Positions 10,938-23,300 of a stretch of 64,000 nucleotides of DNA are shown here, one piece after another. The DNA is from Pyricularia pennisetigena (lineage: Eukaryota; Ascomycota; Sordariomycetes; Magnaporthales; Pyriculariaceae): the NCBI RefSeq assembly GCF_004337985.1, contig NC_043744.1, positions 5,365,316-5,429,315 of the forward strand, in the 5' to 3' direction. Position 1 is the first letter of the stretch. Each line of letters opens with the position of its first letter. The notes beneath the pieces are model-generated. The model did not search any database. It saw nothing but the letters and a program-made list of their open reading frames with translations, and was not told the DNA's origin. Position numbers and translations under genes: made by a program.

Positions 10938-13146
10938 ATATATTTCCTCAGCAATTGGCGTAGCACCGTGTCACCACCCTCCGCGTCTTATATCATCTCT
11001 CCAGTTGGGGGCAAGTTAGGCTCATTGTCTCTTGTTTCTAATTTTTTTTCTCCGGGTTTACTCACTTGATTGCTCCTTACTGGCGTTTCACAAAAAAATC
11101 ACATGTGTTTAGTTTCGAGCCGCCGGCCGATCGGTTGTCGAATATTTTTCATAGACAGACGAGCGATACGTACCGGGAAAACACGCGAATCGATCGAACG
11201 GAACGGAACGGAATCCACGAACGAGTGCGTCTAGTGATACCAGCGAGCCTTTTTCACCACTTCATCAATTCCCCGATCCAGTAATTAGTCCGCTTTTTAG
11301 TTAGCAACGACTGCTATTTAGTAGTACTCCGTTTTTCTGACGTTCCTGGTTAACCATTTATCGACGTCGTCGCGTGGATACCATTTTATCTCTTGACATG
11401 CATATATTGGCAGAGTTGACAAGAAAGCCTAATGGAATCCTGTACGATCATTCTCTCGAGAGGTAAGCTTGGCGAGAGTCCACCTGTTCAGACGCATGTA
11501 TCAAACATCTTTGCAGATTCCCCAGGAAAAATCACGGGAGAAACCCCATCCCGATTTGAGGTGGCATAGCCACAGTACCGGACCTTTCCATGCAGAACAC
11601 TATAGACATTTTAGTCAGTCCACAGCACTGTAAGCAAGGAGCTTCTCTGCAGCTGTGGCATGTGTCAAATGTAGCAAGCTCGTTACGAAGAGCTCTGACT
11701 GGTTGAGTCAGCATCGTTATGAGCGAGAAACTCGAGGTCAAAGCGAATGACTGACTGCACTGCCTGACTTGCTCGTTCGCGGGCCAATTCCTGGATAGTA
11801 TTGGATGAGATTGTCGCCCTTTTGATTTAGTAATAAGTTTCACAAGTCGGACGCAGCCTTGTGAAAACAAGACATCTGGATTGTCATATTTGTCTCATAT
11901 CTCGTGGTGTACTGTGGGCAATGGTGATCAACGGCCCAAAAGCTACTGTGCGAGGAAGACGCCGAGCTAGCATCTGGGTGGTAATTACCCGCAAATCGGT
12001 TGTAAAGCCGAGCCGTGAGCAAATCTACAATTCGCACATCAAGCGAAAAACAAAAGAAAAAGAAAAGAAAAGAAAAGTATCAGATATTGTCTGATAGATG
12101 TGCTAGCGGGATACCGATGATCATAAAACACAATAGTAAATTGTAGAATGATGGTGTCCTTTACTAAAAAGTGAAAATGTAACCGGGAATCGCAAGCTTG
12201 CAAGGAACCATCCAGATCAAAGCGGGCGCATCTTGGCTAAGCCAATTGGACACACTCCACTGAGAGCTTAATGGTTGGGTAACAACAGCCAGCCGACCCT
12301 TTCCACTCCCAAGTCTCGAGACCGAGTTTTCGTCATTTGCCCTCCAAGCCTCTGACTGACCTGACATAAACCCATGCGCCATGGGCCTTTGGGTGGGATT
12401 CTCAACCAAACACAGAACGCGGGTCCTTGACGACATAACTTTACCTAACAACTCATACTACTTTTTTCTCGAATATTTATATACAAAACCTGTCTTGTCC
12501 ACTCTACAGCGTTAGCTGAGTTTAATTTAAGAAAAAGACGACCCCCCTTGGGCCCACTATGTTTTTCCCGCATCGGCAGAGGTAGCAATCCCAGAAGCAC
12601 CCATCCTCGGAAAGCGTCGAAATTTGGCTCGAGAAAACCCGGCTACCCGAACATCGTCAAGACGAAAAAAAAAAAAAAAAAAAATACACCCAACTCACAA
12701 CAAGCCCAACAGATCAATGCTGAGGCAATAATCGACCAATCTAATGTGCTCGACGACAGCATTGGACTGCAAACGATCTTCTTGAGCGCGGCAGGCGTTG
12801 GCACCCGTCCTTCTCAGCCTCGGCTTGGGCTTGCGATACGACCTAGTATTCTGCTTCGTCGCGAGGCTGTGCGGTCGAGGGACCCGACTACCTCCAACAT
12901 AGCCCACATAGGGTCGAGTAGAGACCGCGTTGTATAGTAGTGCCATATCTCTGCCATCTATGTCATCTGTAAGTTGCTCATCCTGGCTGCATGATGTTTG
13001 TCTTGTGGTTTGGTCGCGTGAGAGCTTGAGTAAGATAGTATGGAGCTCGAGAACGGGAATCTAGGCACCAGCCCAAATCAACAAAGCCTTCTGAATATCG
13101 CCGGGACTCGAGAGGTGAGACTGATGCAGTAAATAAACAGCAGAAA
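10938..13146. other. Intergenic, 2.2 kb
   Basis: It holds the SR gene 3' end, then DNA with only short frames, and an A tract near 12665-12683. The frame on the minus strand at 11532-11870 has several Cys but no recognisable domain or introns. No gene supported. Confidence 0.5.
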
Positions 13147-14301
13147 ATGTCGAGCACAAGCGCCGCCACTTCATCCCTCCCGCCTCCGTCACCGCAGACC
13201 TCCAACAGCACAATGTCCTCGCATGCTCCTCCGACATCGCCTGGCCAGGTGGCCACGGCGCCGGTAGTTGCCTCGATACCCAATGATACCCTGACGCAAT
13301 TTCGAAGCTTCTTATCACAGCCTGTGACGGCAGCCTTCTGCGCCGGTGGCATCGCGGGCGCCGTGTCACGGACGGTTGTGTCGCCGCTCGAGCGGCTGAA
13401 GATCCTCTTCCAGATCCAGAGCGCCGGGCGCGAGGAGTACAAGCTGTCGGTTGGCAAGGCGCTCAAGAAGATGTGGCAGGAGGAAGGGTGGCGGGGCTTC
13501 ATGCGCGGTAACGGCACCAACTGCATACGGATCGTGCCGTACTCAGCTGTGCAGTTTGGCTCGTACGGCTTCTACAAGCGGACGCTGTTCGAGTCCAGCC
13601 CCGGCGCGGACCTGACGCCGATCGAGCGCCTCATATGTGGCGGCATCGCGGGCATCACGTCAGTGACCTTTACTTACCCGCTCGACATTGTGCGGACGCG
13701 CCTCTCGATCCAGTCGGCGTCGTTTGCCGATCTCGGCGACAAGCCCAAGGAGCTACCGGGCATGATGGCCACGATGATGCGCATGTACCGCGACGAGGGA
13801 GGGATCATGGCGCTGTACCGCGGCATCGTGCCCACCGTCACGGGTGTGGCACCATACGTCGGTCTCAACTTCATGACGTACGAGTTTGTGCGCACGCGCC
13901 TGACGCCTGAGGGTGAGAAGAACCCCAGCGCTGCCAGGAAGCTGCTTGCAGGTGCCATCTCGGGAGCTGTCGCGCAGACTTGCACATATCCATTGTAAGT
14001 GCTCGTTTGTGTTGGTGGTCAATTGTGTGGTGCTGCATGCTAACCAAGATTTTCTGCGACCTGCAGTGACGTTCTGAGAAGACGGTTCCAAATCAACACC
14101 ATGTCTGGTATGGGATACCAGTACAAGTCGATCCCGGACGCCGTCAAAGTAATTGTGATGCAAGAGGGCATCAAGGGGTTATATAAAGGCATCGTACCGA
14201 ACCTTCTCAAGGTAGCGCCGAGTATGGCGTCAAGTTGGTTGAGTTTTGAGGTCTTCAGGGATCTCTTCGTATCCTTGGACCCTAAGGAGAGGGCTATGTG
14301 A
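13147..14301 (+). CDS. Mitochondrial solute carrier, YPR011C-like (APS/PAPS type)
   Basis: A member of the SLC25 family in the inner mitochondrial membrane. Two exons (13147-13994 and 14067-14301) give 360 residues. Residues 1-55 are a Ser/Pro-rich extension and may be shorter if Met23 is used. Three repeats follow, each with a carrier signature: SPLERLK, YPLDIVRTRL and YPFDVLRRRF (the intron splits the last Phe codon). The RGNGTNCIRIVPYSAVQF stretch and the overall pattern are closest to yeast YPR011C, described as a transporter of adenosine 5'-phosphosulfate and PAPS. SLC25A42/Leu5-type CoA carriers are the alternative. The substrate is inferred from resemblance only. Confidence 0.85.
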
Positions 14302-15236
14302 AAAAGTGAAGCAGATCTTCCACGTCTCCAGAATATGGTCCATGGATATCGAGCTGTGTGGTTCCAGAGAACCCACAAACACCTGCAGACGCCTATACAA
14401 AACGGACTGTTCACATTTACAACCTTGCCGAACCTAGTGGCGGAACCAAAGCTCTTCGTCCTGGGATCGAAGATGCAATACAAACTAAAATGTAAGGATG
14501 GAAGAAAGGAGCGACCATGGTTTAACACGCACTGGTCCATACAGGAGAAACAGTCAGAGGGAAAGATGTGATCAAGTCGCAGTCTCTGCTCGTTCGGACA
14601 GGAAACAGGAGACGGACATCCGAGCTCGAGTCACGATTGGGGGTAAGAGCCGGGAGACGTTGCATTACTACGTATATATACATACATAGACAAGAGAGTG
14701 TGAAAGAGCATTGAAAGGGGTCAGCATGCTTTAAAAAGGGACATCTTTTGTTAATATTGAGCTTTTGTTGCCATTCGCTTTGTATGAATTTCATTTGTCG
14801 TTGATCTAAGATAGATATTGTAGAAGGTTATTTTTGACGTGTTTGCAAGACTTCTTAAGCCTAATTTAACAAAGACAATTGGAGCCGGACCAAGAGGAAC
14901 TATTCCATGACCAAAATGGGCCCTTGACTGGTTAGACCCCTGCAGCACGTGAGCGTATTGAATGGATATATTTTTGTCTAGTCTACAATGGCATGGTGCC
15001 TTAGACGTCAGGCTGAAAGACTAGACACACAAACAGGACGGAGCTGCCCTAATTCTGCCCAGCCGAATTTCACCGCCCCGCCGTGCAAGAATTGCCCCAC
15101 AACGCACCACCACAACGAAATTTCCATTGGCATCGTGGGCCGTTGCAACTTTTTTGCTTCCCTCACTAACTAACCAGCAGCAAATCAACCGCCCACCCGT
15201 CCTCGTAGATCAGCGACATCGCGAGACGCCGACAAG
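14302..15236. other. Intergenic: carrier 3' end and RPL18 promoter
   Basis: No gene. The RPL18 side carries CACGTG at 14946-14951 and CCCTAA at 15047-15052. E-box and Tbf1-like CCCTAA motifs are known from fungal ribosomal-protein promoters. Both are short matches and unproven here. Confidence 0.4.
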
Positions 15237-16235
15237 ATGGGTACGTGAAAAAAGACGAGAAGCATTGTTTGATTTGGGAGGGAGATCATGACGGCTTTTC
15301 TTTACTAAAAGCCTACGTGTGCGAGTGGAAATATTGCATCCCGCGATATTTCTGCGACCCTTTTTCTTTGTGCGCCGGTCCTCGGGTTCCTTGTTGAGTC
15401 TCGTGTGAAGAAATTCACACACACTTTCTCGTGGATCCGAGGTCGTCTGAGCTGCCAAAAATACAAAAAGCATACACGGATCGTTAGGCTGACGGTTGGG
15501 ATTGTCCTCTCGTGAATAGGTATCGATCTTAAGAAGCACCACGTGCGCAGCACGCACCGCAAGGCCCCCAAGAGCGACAATGTCTACCTCAAGCTCTTGG
15601 TGAAGCTCTACCGCTTCCTGGCTCGTAAGTCACAAATCCCTTGGTCTGAGAAACACCTCGTTTCTTGGGTAAGATACAAAAGAAAAGTTTCTGACTCGAA
15701 TTCTTACCCTCCATATAGGCAGGACCGACTCCAGCTTCAACAAGGTTGTCCTCCGCCGCCTCTTTATGTCGCGCACCAACCGCCCTCCCGTCTCCCTGTC
15801 GCGCATCGCAGGCAACCTGAAGAACGGCAACGAGAAGAAGACCGTTGTTGTTGTCGGCACCGTCACCGACGACAACCGCTTGGTTGAGTGCCCCAAGGCC
15901 CAGGTCGCTGCCCTGCGCTTCACCGCCACCGCCCGTGCCCGCATCATTGCTGCCGGCGGCCAGGCCATCACCCTCGACCAGCTGGCTCTTGAGAAGCCCA
16001 CTGGTGCCAACACCCTTCTCCTCCGTGGCCCCAAGAACGCCCGCGAGGCTTTCAAGCACTTCGGCTTCGGTCCCCACAAGCACAAGGTACGATCTCCTGG
16101 ATTCGGTGGTATTTTGAATGCGGGAGTTGGAATGAATCATGCTGACAACCTCTGCAGAAGCCTTACGTCCAGTCCAAGGGCCGCAAGTTCGAGAAGGCCC
16201 GTGGTCGCAGACGATCGCGTGGTTTCAAGGTCTAA
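15237..16235 (+). CDS. RPL18: 60S ribosomal protein eL18
   Basis: Structural protein of the cytosolic large ribosomal subunit. Four exons: 15237-15240, 15520-15624, 15719-16086 and 16158-16235, for 184 residues, the normal length. Exon 1 is only ATG plus one base, an arrangement usual for fungal ribosomal-protein genes. Family hallmarks are the start [12 protein letters not shown], then [26 protein letters not shown] and the basic end [10 protein letters not shown]. All splice phases agree. Introns 1 (279 nt), 2 (94 nt) and 3 (71 nt) have standard donors. I looked for a box C/D snoRNA in intron 1 and found no clear pair of boxes. Transcription is convergent with ADE8. Confidence 0.96.
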
Positions 16236-16604
16236 ATGGCCTTGTTCACCTCTTTTGGTGTCTCTTTTTGTTTTTGTTCAATGGGCTTGTCACTGCTGGC
16301 TGTTCTCGTGGGTTGACGCAAGAAAACGATATCCATGTTGTCTCTTACGGTCGTCTTTGGGGACTCTTTAGCCAGTACTCTCACACTACAGGAGTTTGCA
16401 TGGGTTTCGGCGTGGAAATGGGCAACAAAAGAATATTCATGAGCTTTCGGAATGCAAATATGAAATTGAGATGCCCTGAGGCCCTTGAATCCTTTACTAT
16501 TTGTGTGTATGGTTGTGTTGTATGTGCAAGTGAATGATGTGTAGGGGGCAATGTGATGTATGCAATTTCTTTTATATTTTTGTTCATGTCGATCAACATC
16601 CCAG
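16236..16604. other. Convergent intergenic between RPL18 and ADE8
   Basis: A 369-base spacer that must hold both 3' ends. It is T-rich, with no gene. Confidence 0.6.
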
Positions 16605-17276
16605 CTACCTCTTCTTCGTCTCGGCAATCTCCTTTACCACCTGTGCCGTCGCCTTGACGATGAGCTCATGCTCGTGCGAGTGTATCCTCTGCTCGAGTTC
16701 CTCCAATGTTTCTCCCTGCCGACATTCAATTTCCTGAACCATGATTGGGGCTCCCCGATCGACCTCGGCAATGACATAGTGAATCATGATGCCCGTCTTG
16801 CCACCCTCCAGCTTGCCGTCCTGGAAGTCCTGGTGCGCGCGGCCGATGGCATTGGCGCCGTCGTACTTGCCCGGCAGGGCCGGGTGGAGATTGATGCACT
16901 TGACGCCGGCGGCCTCGAGCGGGCGCAAGAATGCCTCGGAGAAGACGTGCATCCAACCCGCGAGCACGACCAGGTCCGGCTCGTCCCTGAGCACGAGCGC
17001 GGCCAGCGCGGCGTCGTAGTTCTCGCGCGCCTGCCGCTTCACCTCGGGGTCCTTCTCGCCCGTTTTCTGGAACCCGTTGCCGACCAGGTTGAAGTACTCG
17101 GTTGGGATGCCTGCGTCCGAGGCGCGGACCAGTGCGTGCGCGTTCTTGCGGTTCGCGACCAGGCGCACGATGGTCGCTGGCTGGATGGCGTGGGTCTTTT
17201 GCACCGCGTCGATTAGGGCTTGGAAGTTGGAGCCGTTGCCCGAGGCGAGGACGGATATCCTGACCGGGGCTGACAT
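16605..17276 (-). CDS. ADE8: Phosphoribosylglycinamide formyltransferase (GAR transformylase)
   Basis: Transfers a formyl group from 10-formyl-tetrahydrofolate to GAR, the third step of de novo purine synthesis, in the cytosol. Single exon, 223 residues, near the length of yeast Ade8. The Rossmann start ISVLASGNGSNFQALID binds the phosphoribosyl substrate. The catalytic centre shows INLHPALPGKYDG (Asn and His), and the later region GIMIHYVIAEVDRGAPI holds the conserved His and Asp. In this fungus the enzyme is a stand-alone protein, as in yeast, not fused as in animals. The start codon directly follows a CAA/AAC repeat in the leader (17281-17320), described separately. Confidence 0.95.
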   Translation of the reverse strand: MSAPVRISVLASGNGSNFQALIDAVQKTHAIQPATIVRLVANRKNAHALVRASDAGIPTEYFNLVGNGFQKTGEKDPEVKRQARENYDAALAALVLRDEPDLVVLAGWMHVFSEAFLRPLEAAGVKCINLHPALPGKYDGANAIGRAHQDFQDGKLEGGKTGIMIHYVIAEVDRGAPIMVQEIECRQGETLEELEQRIHSHEHELIVKATAQVVKEIAETKKR

Positions 17277-17278
17277 TT

Positions 17279-17323
<45 letters not shown>

Positions 17324-18404
17324 GTTGTCTTCTCTTTCTTCCTTCCTGGGAAAGATATAATCTGTACTGGCTTTTATAGAACTGGGGGGCTTGGTGAAGA
17401 AAAAAGAATAAAAATCGGATGCGGTGGGTGATATGAGATATGAGAGCTTGTGGTAAGTGGAAAAAATGAGCATGAAAAGTGTGAGGGACGAAGAGGGGTT
17501 ATGAGGTTGATTCAGGAGTATGCGCCGGGCCCAAGGCAACTACTATGAATTCTAGATCCTGTCTCCTCCGTTAAGACTACGGATTGATGATCCTGAGTCC
17601 TTGTCACTATTTATAAAGGCTTGAGAGAAAAAAAAAGTTATTATAAAATTTGTCCGTCGTCACGAGCAACTCTAGCATTCCAGGACTCATCACCGCGTCT
17701 TTCACAAACTTGGTACGAAATATCTGTTGCACAAATGTGATTGGATCTTTTTAAGTCTTATATACTCTCACAGCCCTTGTATTATATAGCCACCTCATGT
17801 AAACCAAGTAGCTTGAGGGCCTTTCTAACGAATAAAAAAGGAATTAACGAAAACAGAAAAGTCGGCTGCCCGTTTAGAATAAATTTTCGTTGTCAACTGC
17901 AAAAGCGACATGACCCCGCCATCGCATACTCGAGCTCTATCAAGCTCACCCTGGACGGTATACAGCTAGCACCAAAGAAGCCTCCAGACAGAGGCCAATT
18001 CCCTCTCTGCCACCAGGAAAAGCACTATCCCAATCAATCCAATCTTGTCAGAGAAATCTATATATCTCCTTCTCTTACTTGTAATAAAGTCTCAACACAA
18101 GGTTATCTTGGTCTTCAGAGCTTCCGACGCATTTGGAGCTTCAACCAATCACCTTACACTAGACGCCCATCTCCCTGTCAGTGGACCACCCGTCCCGGGG
18201 TTTAGTGGAGCTCGGCGCGCCGGTTCGCACGCACGTCCCTCTCTCAGCACGGCGGTTGTGCATTGGGAGCTCCAATAATTTTTTTTTGGGCAAGTTTACA
18301 AGCAGAAGCGGCCAATTCGGCAACGATAACCATCGGGGGACGGCGCTCCCCAATTGAAACGACCTCCCGAATCGACACAAACCTCACGATCCCACCAAGC
18401 CGTC
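17277..18404. other. Divergent intergenic between ADE8 and bL9m genes
   Basis: About 1.1 kb with the promoters of both genes. It contains the trinucleotide repeat at its left edge. The plus frame at 17741-18205 has no domain and low coding quality. Confidence 0.5.
17281..17320 (-). repeat. (CAA/AAC)n trinucleotide repeat in ADE8 leader
   Basis: About 13 units of GTT on the plus strand, read as AAC/CAA in the ADE8 message. It ends four bases (AAAA) before the ATG. It is untranslated in the ADE8 frame. Confidence 0.9.
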
Positions 18405-19630
18405 ATGATAACGCGGAGACCACCCACCTGCTTAGGCTGCCTTAGAAGGGCCCTGGCCACCAGCATAAACGGAAGCAGCAACGCCTCGCTGGTTCTGACG
18501 CAGGTCCGTGGAAAGACAAAGACGGCGCGCGACAGGGACGAGGAGGGCGGCATCGTCGTCCGGCTGCTTAAGAATGTCCCAGAGTATGGGCCTAAAAGTC
18601 TGTAACATGGATCCAATTGCCCTGCAATTTGCAAAAGGAGGGAGGGGAAAAAAAAAAAAAAAAGGAAACAATGCTGCAGGTATCAGGAGAGGGAAAAATA
18701 GCAATGAAAAACAAAGAGAAGCTGACCAGGAAAATGGTGCCAAAAACAGACACTATCCTCCGGGCCCCACGAGGTCGCGTCCGAAACATGTGGTACCCTG
18801 ACGGCAAGGTCGAGTACATGACGCCCCAGCGCTTCATCGAGCTGGGCGTTGACCAGTCTGCCATCGTCGAGCGAGACCCCATGTACGGCTTGGAGGTCGA
18901 GAAGCCGGTCGAGAAGCCGGTTGAGAAGAAGGCCACCAAGCCCAAGGCTGCCGATGACAAGGTGGTCAAGATCCAGCCGCCCAGGGTAAACTTTCCCCTC
19001 AAGTTATCTCCCTCCTTCCACAAACCTTGGTTGGGGAGGCCCTCATCACACAGAGCCGCGAGAAGACAATAATAGCTAACAACAATCCCCCCCCTCCACC
19101 CAAAAAAAAAACAGCCCCAAGAAGCCACCGCCCTTCTGTACAACCTGCTCCCCAAAATCCTGACCTTTGAGCGCGCTGCCATCTCGGCGGGCGGCAAGAC
19201 CAAACAAGACAGTAGCCCGGCGGTGGCAGAGAGGGCCGTGTACCGGTCTCCGCTGGTAGCGCGCAACGCGAGCGTGTCGCACGAGTCCGCTGCCAACGCG
19301 CCGCCCGAGCCCATTGCTATCTTCGGGTCCGTCAGCACCGCCGACGTTGCCGCCCGCGTCAAGGAGCTGCTCTCGGGTCACCGCGTAGCGTCGCTCATCG
19401 CCGTCGAGGCCAAGCACGTCAACATCGTGGGCGCGCTGCTCGAGAACGGCGAGGTCGTCCGCGCCGGCGACCCTGCGACCGCCGCCGTCGCCGCCGTCGA
19501 GGGCGACAAGGTCAAGCAGCTGGGCAGGTGGGAAATTACCATCGAGGTCCCCGGTGGCGCCGAGGCTGGCGTCAAGCCCATCAAGAAGGTTATGGAGGTT
19601 GTGGATATGGCCGACAAAAGTGCCCAATAA
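18405..19630 (+). CDS. MRPL50: Mitochondrial large-subunit ribosomal protein bL9m
   Basis: Component of the mitochondrial 54S ribosomal subunit. My model has three exons: 18405-18597, 18750-18985 and 19115-19630, for 314 residues. The N-terminus MITRRPPTCLGCLRRALATS fits an import signal. The L9-like core follows: GGIVVRLLKNVPEYGPK, then NTILRAPRGRVRNMWYPDGK with EYMTPQRFIELGVDQ. A Lys/Pro/Glu linker (EKPVEKPVEKK) leads to the C-terminal domain (IFGSVSTADVAARVKELL … WEITIEVPGG). Intron 1 uses the weak donor GTCTGT but has a good CTGAC branch site and keeps the L9 fold intact, so I prefer it to reading the A-rich segment as coding. The second intron is standard. The symbol is by homology to yeast. 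Confidence 0.8.
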
Positions 19631-20330
19631 ATCGTCCCATAAAACCTACGAAAAAAACAAAACCCCCGACTAGGTGCTCAAGATGAGGGAGAGCTGCCTG
19701 TTGGCTGTATCATATCATGTTTGCTTAGATGGGGCGGTTTACATACCCTCTGCTGTACTGTACAATTTACACGTTGCATAGACAATTTGAGCATCTCTGT
19801 CCGGATTTTTTTTGCTCAAAAGAAAATTGGACTTTGTCACACCTGTATCAACTAGGGCAATGACTTGATGGTAACTTGTTGGTGAATATTATAAAAACTC
19901 CAGAGATGTCCTTGCTTGAAAAAAAAGGGGGGGGTGGCTAGCTACCAAACAAATTGCTCTGGATATTACCAGTCCTTTCCTCAGAACGCCAGGTGATGCA
20001 AAAACAAAGCCCAGCGCCTTTGCTAAAAGATGAGCCATGATTTCTCCATCTCTGTACAGTGTATCCTGAAAAAACAAGGGATATAAAAGAAACGAAACCC
20101 AATATGTAGCACACCTATAATAACACGAGCCAAGTTTACAATCCACCAAGTGGTCTATACCAGTACTCCCCTGCTTGCAACCTTAGAGGTCAAGGTTCCA
20201 CATATGATACCATACAAAGTTTCTCTTGTTTGGGCTTTCCCGTTGTATCGGCTGCTGCTGCTGCTCGAACCGATTCTATATAAGGGAAAAAAGCAGAAAA
20301 CGCAGATGAACAGAAAATCAGCAGGCCAGG
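19631..20330. other. Convergent intergenic between bL9m and ATG11
   Basis: A 700-base spacer with both 3' ends. No gene is seen. Confidence 0.55.
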
Positions 20331-23300
20331 TCATGTAGGGCCAAGGAGGGAACCTATCGCACCACCGTTGCTGTCGTTGCGTACCTCGACTCGCTGCTGC
20401 TGCAGCTCTGGGAGCGCAGCAGCACGAACATCCTGGTCCAGACCCTGTGCAAGGTGTGGTTTGGGGCTCGTGGGCCCTGATGGCGAACCGGCGCCGTCGC
20501 CGGGTGCCGTTGTAGCGACGGCACGAAGGCTGTTAGTCTCGCTGCCAGGAGCATTGCGGCTAAGGGCCCCAGCGAAGGGCAGCGGTCGACGTGTCGACGA
20601 AGTACTGGACCGCCGACTCTCAAGGCTCTTGGAGAGGCTCTTGCTTGCACCATCGACCGCCGAAGGCTTGGCGCCACCCAGTACTGCTAGCCCGCCAGGT
20701 GTGGACCTAGGCTGACTCTGCATGTCCCCCTTGGCCTCGACCTTGGTGCTCGCAACGGTCGTCTTTCCAAGTCCTGGGGTGCTGGGGGCCCCTGGCTTGT
20801 CCTCCTGCGCGTCGATAAGGTACCAGCGCAAACCATCCGATAGGTCAAAGGGATTGTCGTTATCATCCTCAGCACCACCGCTGGTTCCGTTAATACTCTC
20901 TGTCGTATCAAGACTCTTGGAGAGATCAACCACCTTTTCCTGAACGCGGGTGATGCGAGCAACAAGCCACTCCCTATTGCTTAGGCGATGATGCTCCTGC
21001 TCGCGCAGGAAGTAGTGAGGAAACCCAATGTTGAAGGCGGCCCAGGCGCCGTTTGTCTGATTCCGTGTCGGGAGAAACAAGGCCAGGTCACCCTCCTTGA
21101 AGTTGCGGAATGCAATCTTATCGTGAGCATCTTTGTGTAAGGCATGGGTCTTTTCTCTGTAACCGCGCACGTCACGCTGCAATTTTCGGGCGATATGCTC
21201 CACGTCCTTAACGCGACGGTATACCGTATCTGCAAAAGCGTCCACGTCGAATGCGCCGAGGGTCGACACAAACTTATCGTACTTCTCCGTCTCGCCTTCT
21301 GCATCAGTAGCATTCATCCAGTAAAGTAGCTCCACGTCCGCTGGGTCGCTTGCTATGCGCGACCTGGCATCAGGCGTAGATGAGGCTGCCAGGTTCATCG
21401 TCGATCGTTCTGCTCGAGGGATTTTCTGTATCGTCATGACGCCGTTCTCGCGTGAGACTGAAAAGCCTAGACGCTCGAGTAAGCGCATCAAACGCTCATT
21501 CTGCGAGTAAAGGCGTTGGCTGATGTCCTTGGTGCGCTCGTTTCGAGTCTCGGTGCGTAGTGTCAAGGCTGTCAACTTGGTCTGCGAATCCAGTAGACGT
21601 TCTTGGAATAGCCTAAGCTCTTCTTCCAAACTCCCAACCTGTGATTGCTTGGAGGCGAGATCCTCGGTCAACCGGACAATTTTCTTCTCTTCCTCCTCGA
21701 GACGCGTCCGCAGACTCTCGGAGCCAGTCTCTCCCTGGGCAATCTGGGTGCGGAGCTCGTCGAGCTGCTTGCGGCCATCCGCTAGCTCACCCTCAAGCGC
21801 GTTGACCTTGGCTTTGTGCTCATCACACTGTTCCCTAAGGTGCATCGACGCAGTCTCCTCCTTCGCCAGCTTCTCCAGTGCGTTTGCCTGCTGAGCTTTG
21901 AGGTCCTTCGCAGCGTCTTGGGCGACTGCGAGATTCGAGCGCAATATTGAGATGTCAGCATCCGAGTTCTGAACCTGGGCTACAGTCTCTGCTGCACTGT
22001 TCAATACAGCATCCGCCAGATCGTTCACATCATCTGGAATAGAGGCGCTCTTGACAAAAGTTGTATGAAGCTCTCTGAGAGCCCGTAGCTGTACTTCTGC
22101 AGCCTCATTTGTGGTCTTGAGCTTCCTGTTCAACTGCCCAATTTCGTCCTGAGACGCCTGTATTTGCGCCTGTAGCGCCTCGTTACTCTCTCGCTGCAGT
22201 CGCGTCTCGTTGCGCAGGAAGTCGACCTGGCCTTGCGCCTTCAGAGCATCGTCGCTCTTCTCCTTGGCCAAGCTTTCCAGTTGAGCCTCTAACAACTGAA
22301 CCTTTTCATCGTACGAGGTCTTTTCATGCTCGCGAGATTCGTCAATGTTGTGGAACTCGTCTTCTGTCTCCTCAAGCCTAGCCTTGAGGTTACGTATCTC
22401 CTCATCAAGAGCCTTGCGTTCCACCAAAAATTCACGTTTCTGAGCCTCCATGTTTTCGAGAAGATCCTTCTTGGTCGCATTCACCTCGTCCATCTGTGTC
22501 TTCATGTCATTGGCGTGCGTGGTGCGATCGGCAACGTCTCTTTCGAGTGCGGCATTGCGCTCTTTTTCTTCCTGTAGCTCCTTCTCTAGCTGTGCCACGC
22601 GTTGTACAAGTTGGTTTCCCACCTCGTCCGACTGCCGGCGGTCACCAACAAGCCCGGGAGAACCAACAGATTGTGCAGACCCGCTCCGTTCTGGGAGTTG
22701 TTGACTCGGATTCTGGAATAGGTTTCCCAACGTCGGCCTCGAGGCTTGGCCTTGCCTGTGGAGCAAGTCCTCCAACCTCCTAACTCTGCTTTCCGCCGTC
22801 CTAAGCTTGGTCTCGAGCTTTGTCTTGTCGTCCTGCAGAGATCTCAGAAGCTCATCATCTCCCCGGATCATCAAGCCGCTGCGGCCAAGTGCCGAGTCGT
22901 GAACGCTGCCATTTTTGAACGCCTTGAGACGCTTGAACTGTTGTTTCGTCGGGTTGCTGAGCTCCGTGATGATTTTGCTGACATCCCCAATGATGCTTGC
23001 ATCTGCCCGTTGACGTTGCAGCAGCTCAAGAAAGTCCTCAAGATCCTTTCTCGATGTGCTTGGCCAAAGCTCATCCTCGCCCAGCAGATTTACCTCTAGT
23101 CCGGGCACGTTGTTTTCAGTGCTCAAAGACTCGGGGCCGTAACTAGTGTCCCCGATAGTCTTGTACCATTTTCTCCGCCGCTTGGCCTCCTCGTCCTGGA
23201 AAAGTGCCATCTCATTCGCAAGGGTTGTCGAATCCGTCTTCACCTTGTCAAACCACTCCTTGCGTCGTATGGCTTCGGCGGTAAAAGCTGCATACATGTA

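Noticed and set aside
11532..11870. Cys-containing 112-codon minus frame considered as a small secreted protein
   Set aside because: No signal peptide at its start, no introns, no family resemblance.
15241..15519. Possible snoRNA in RPL18 intron 1
   Set aside because: A longer than usual intron, but no convincing C and D box pair or H/ACA layout.
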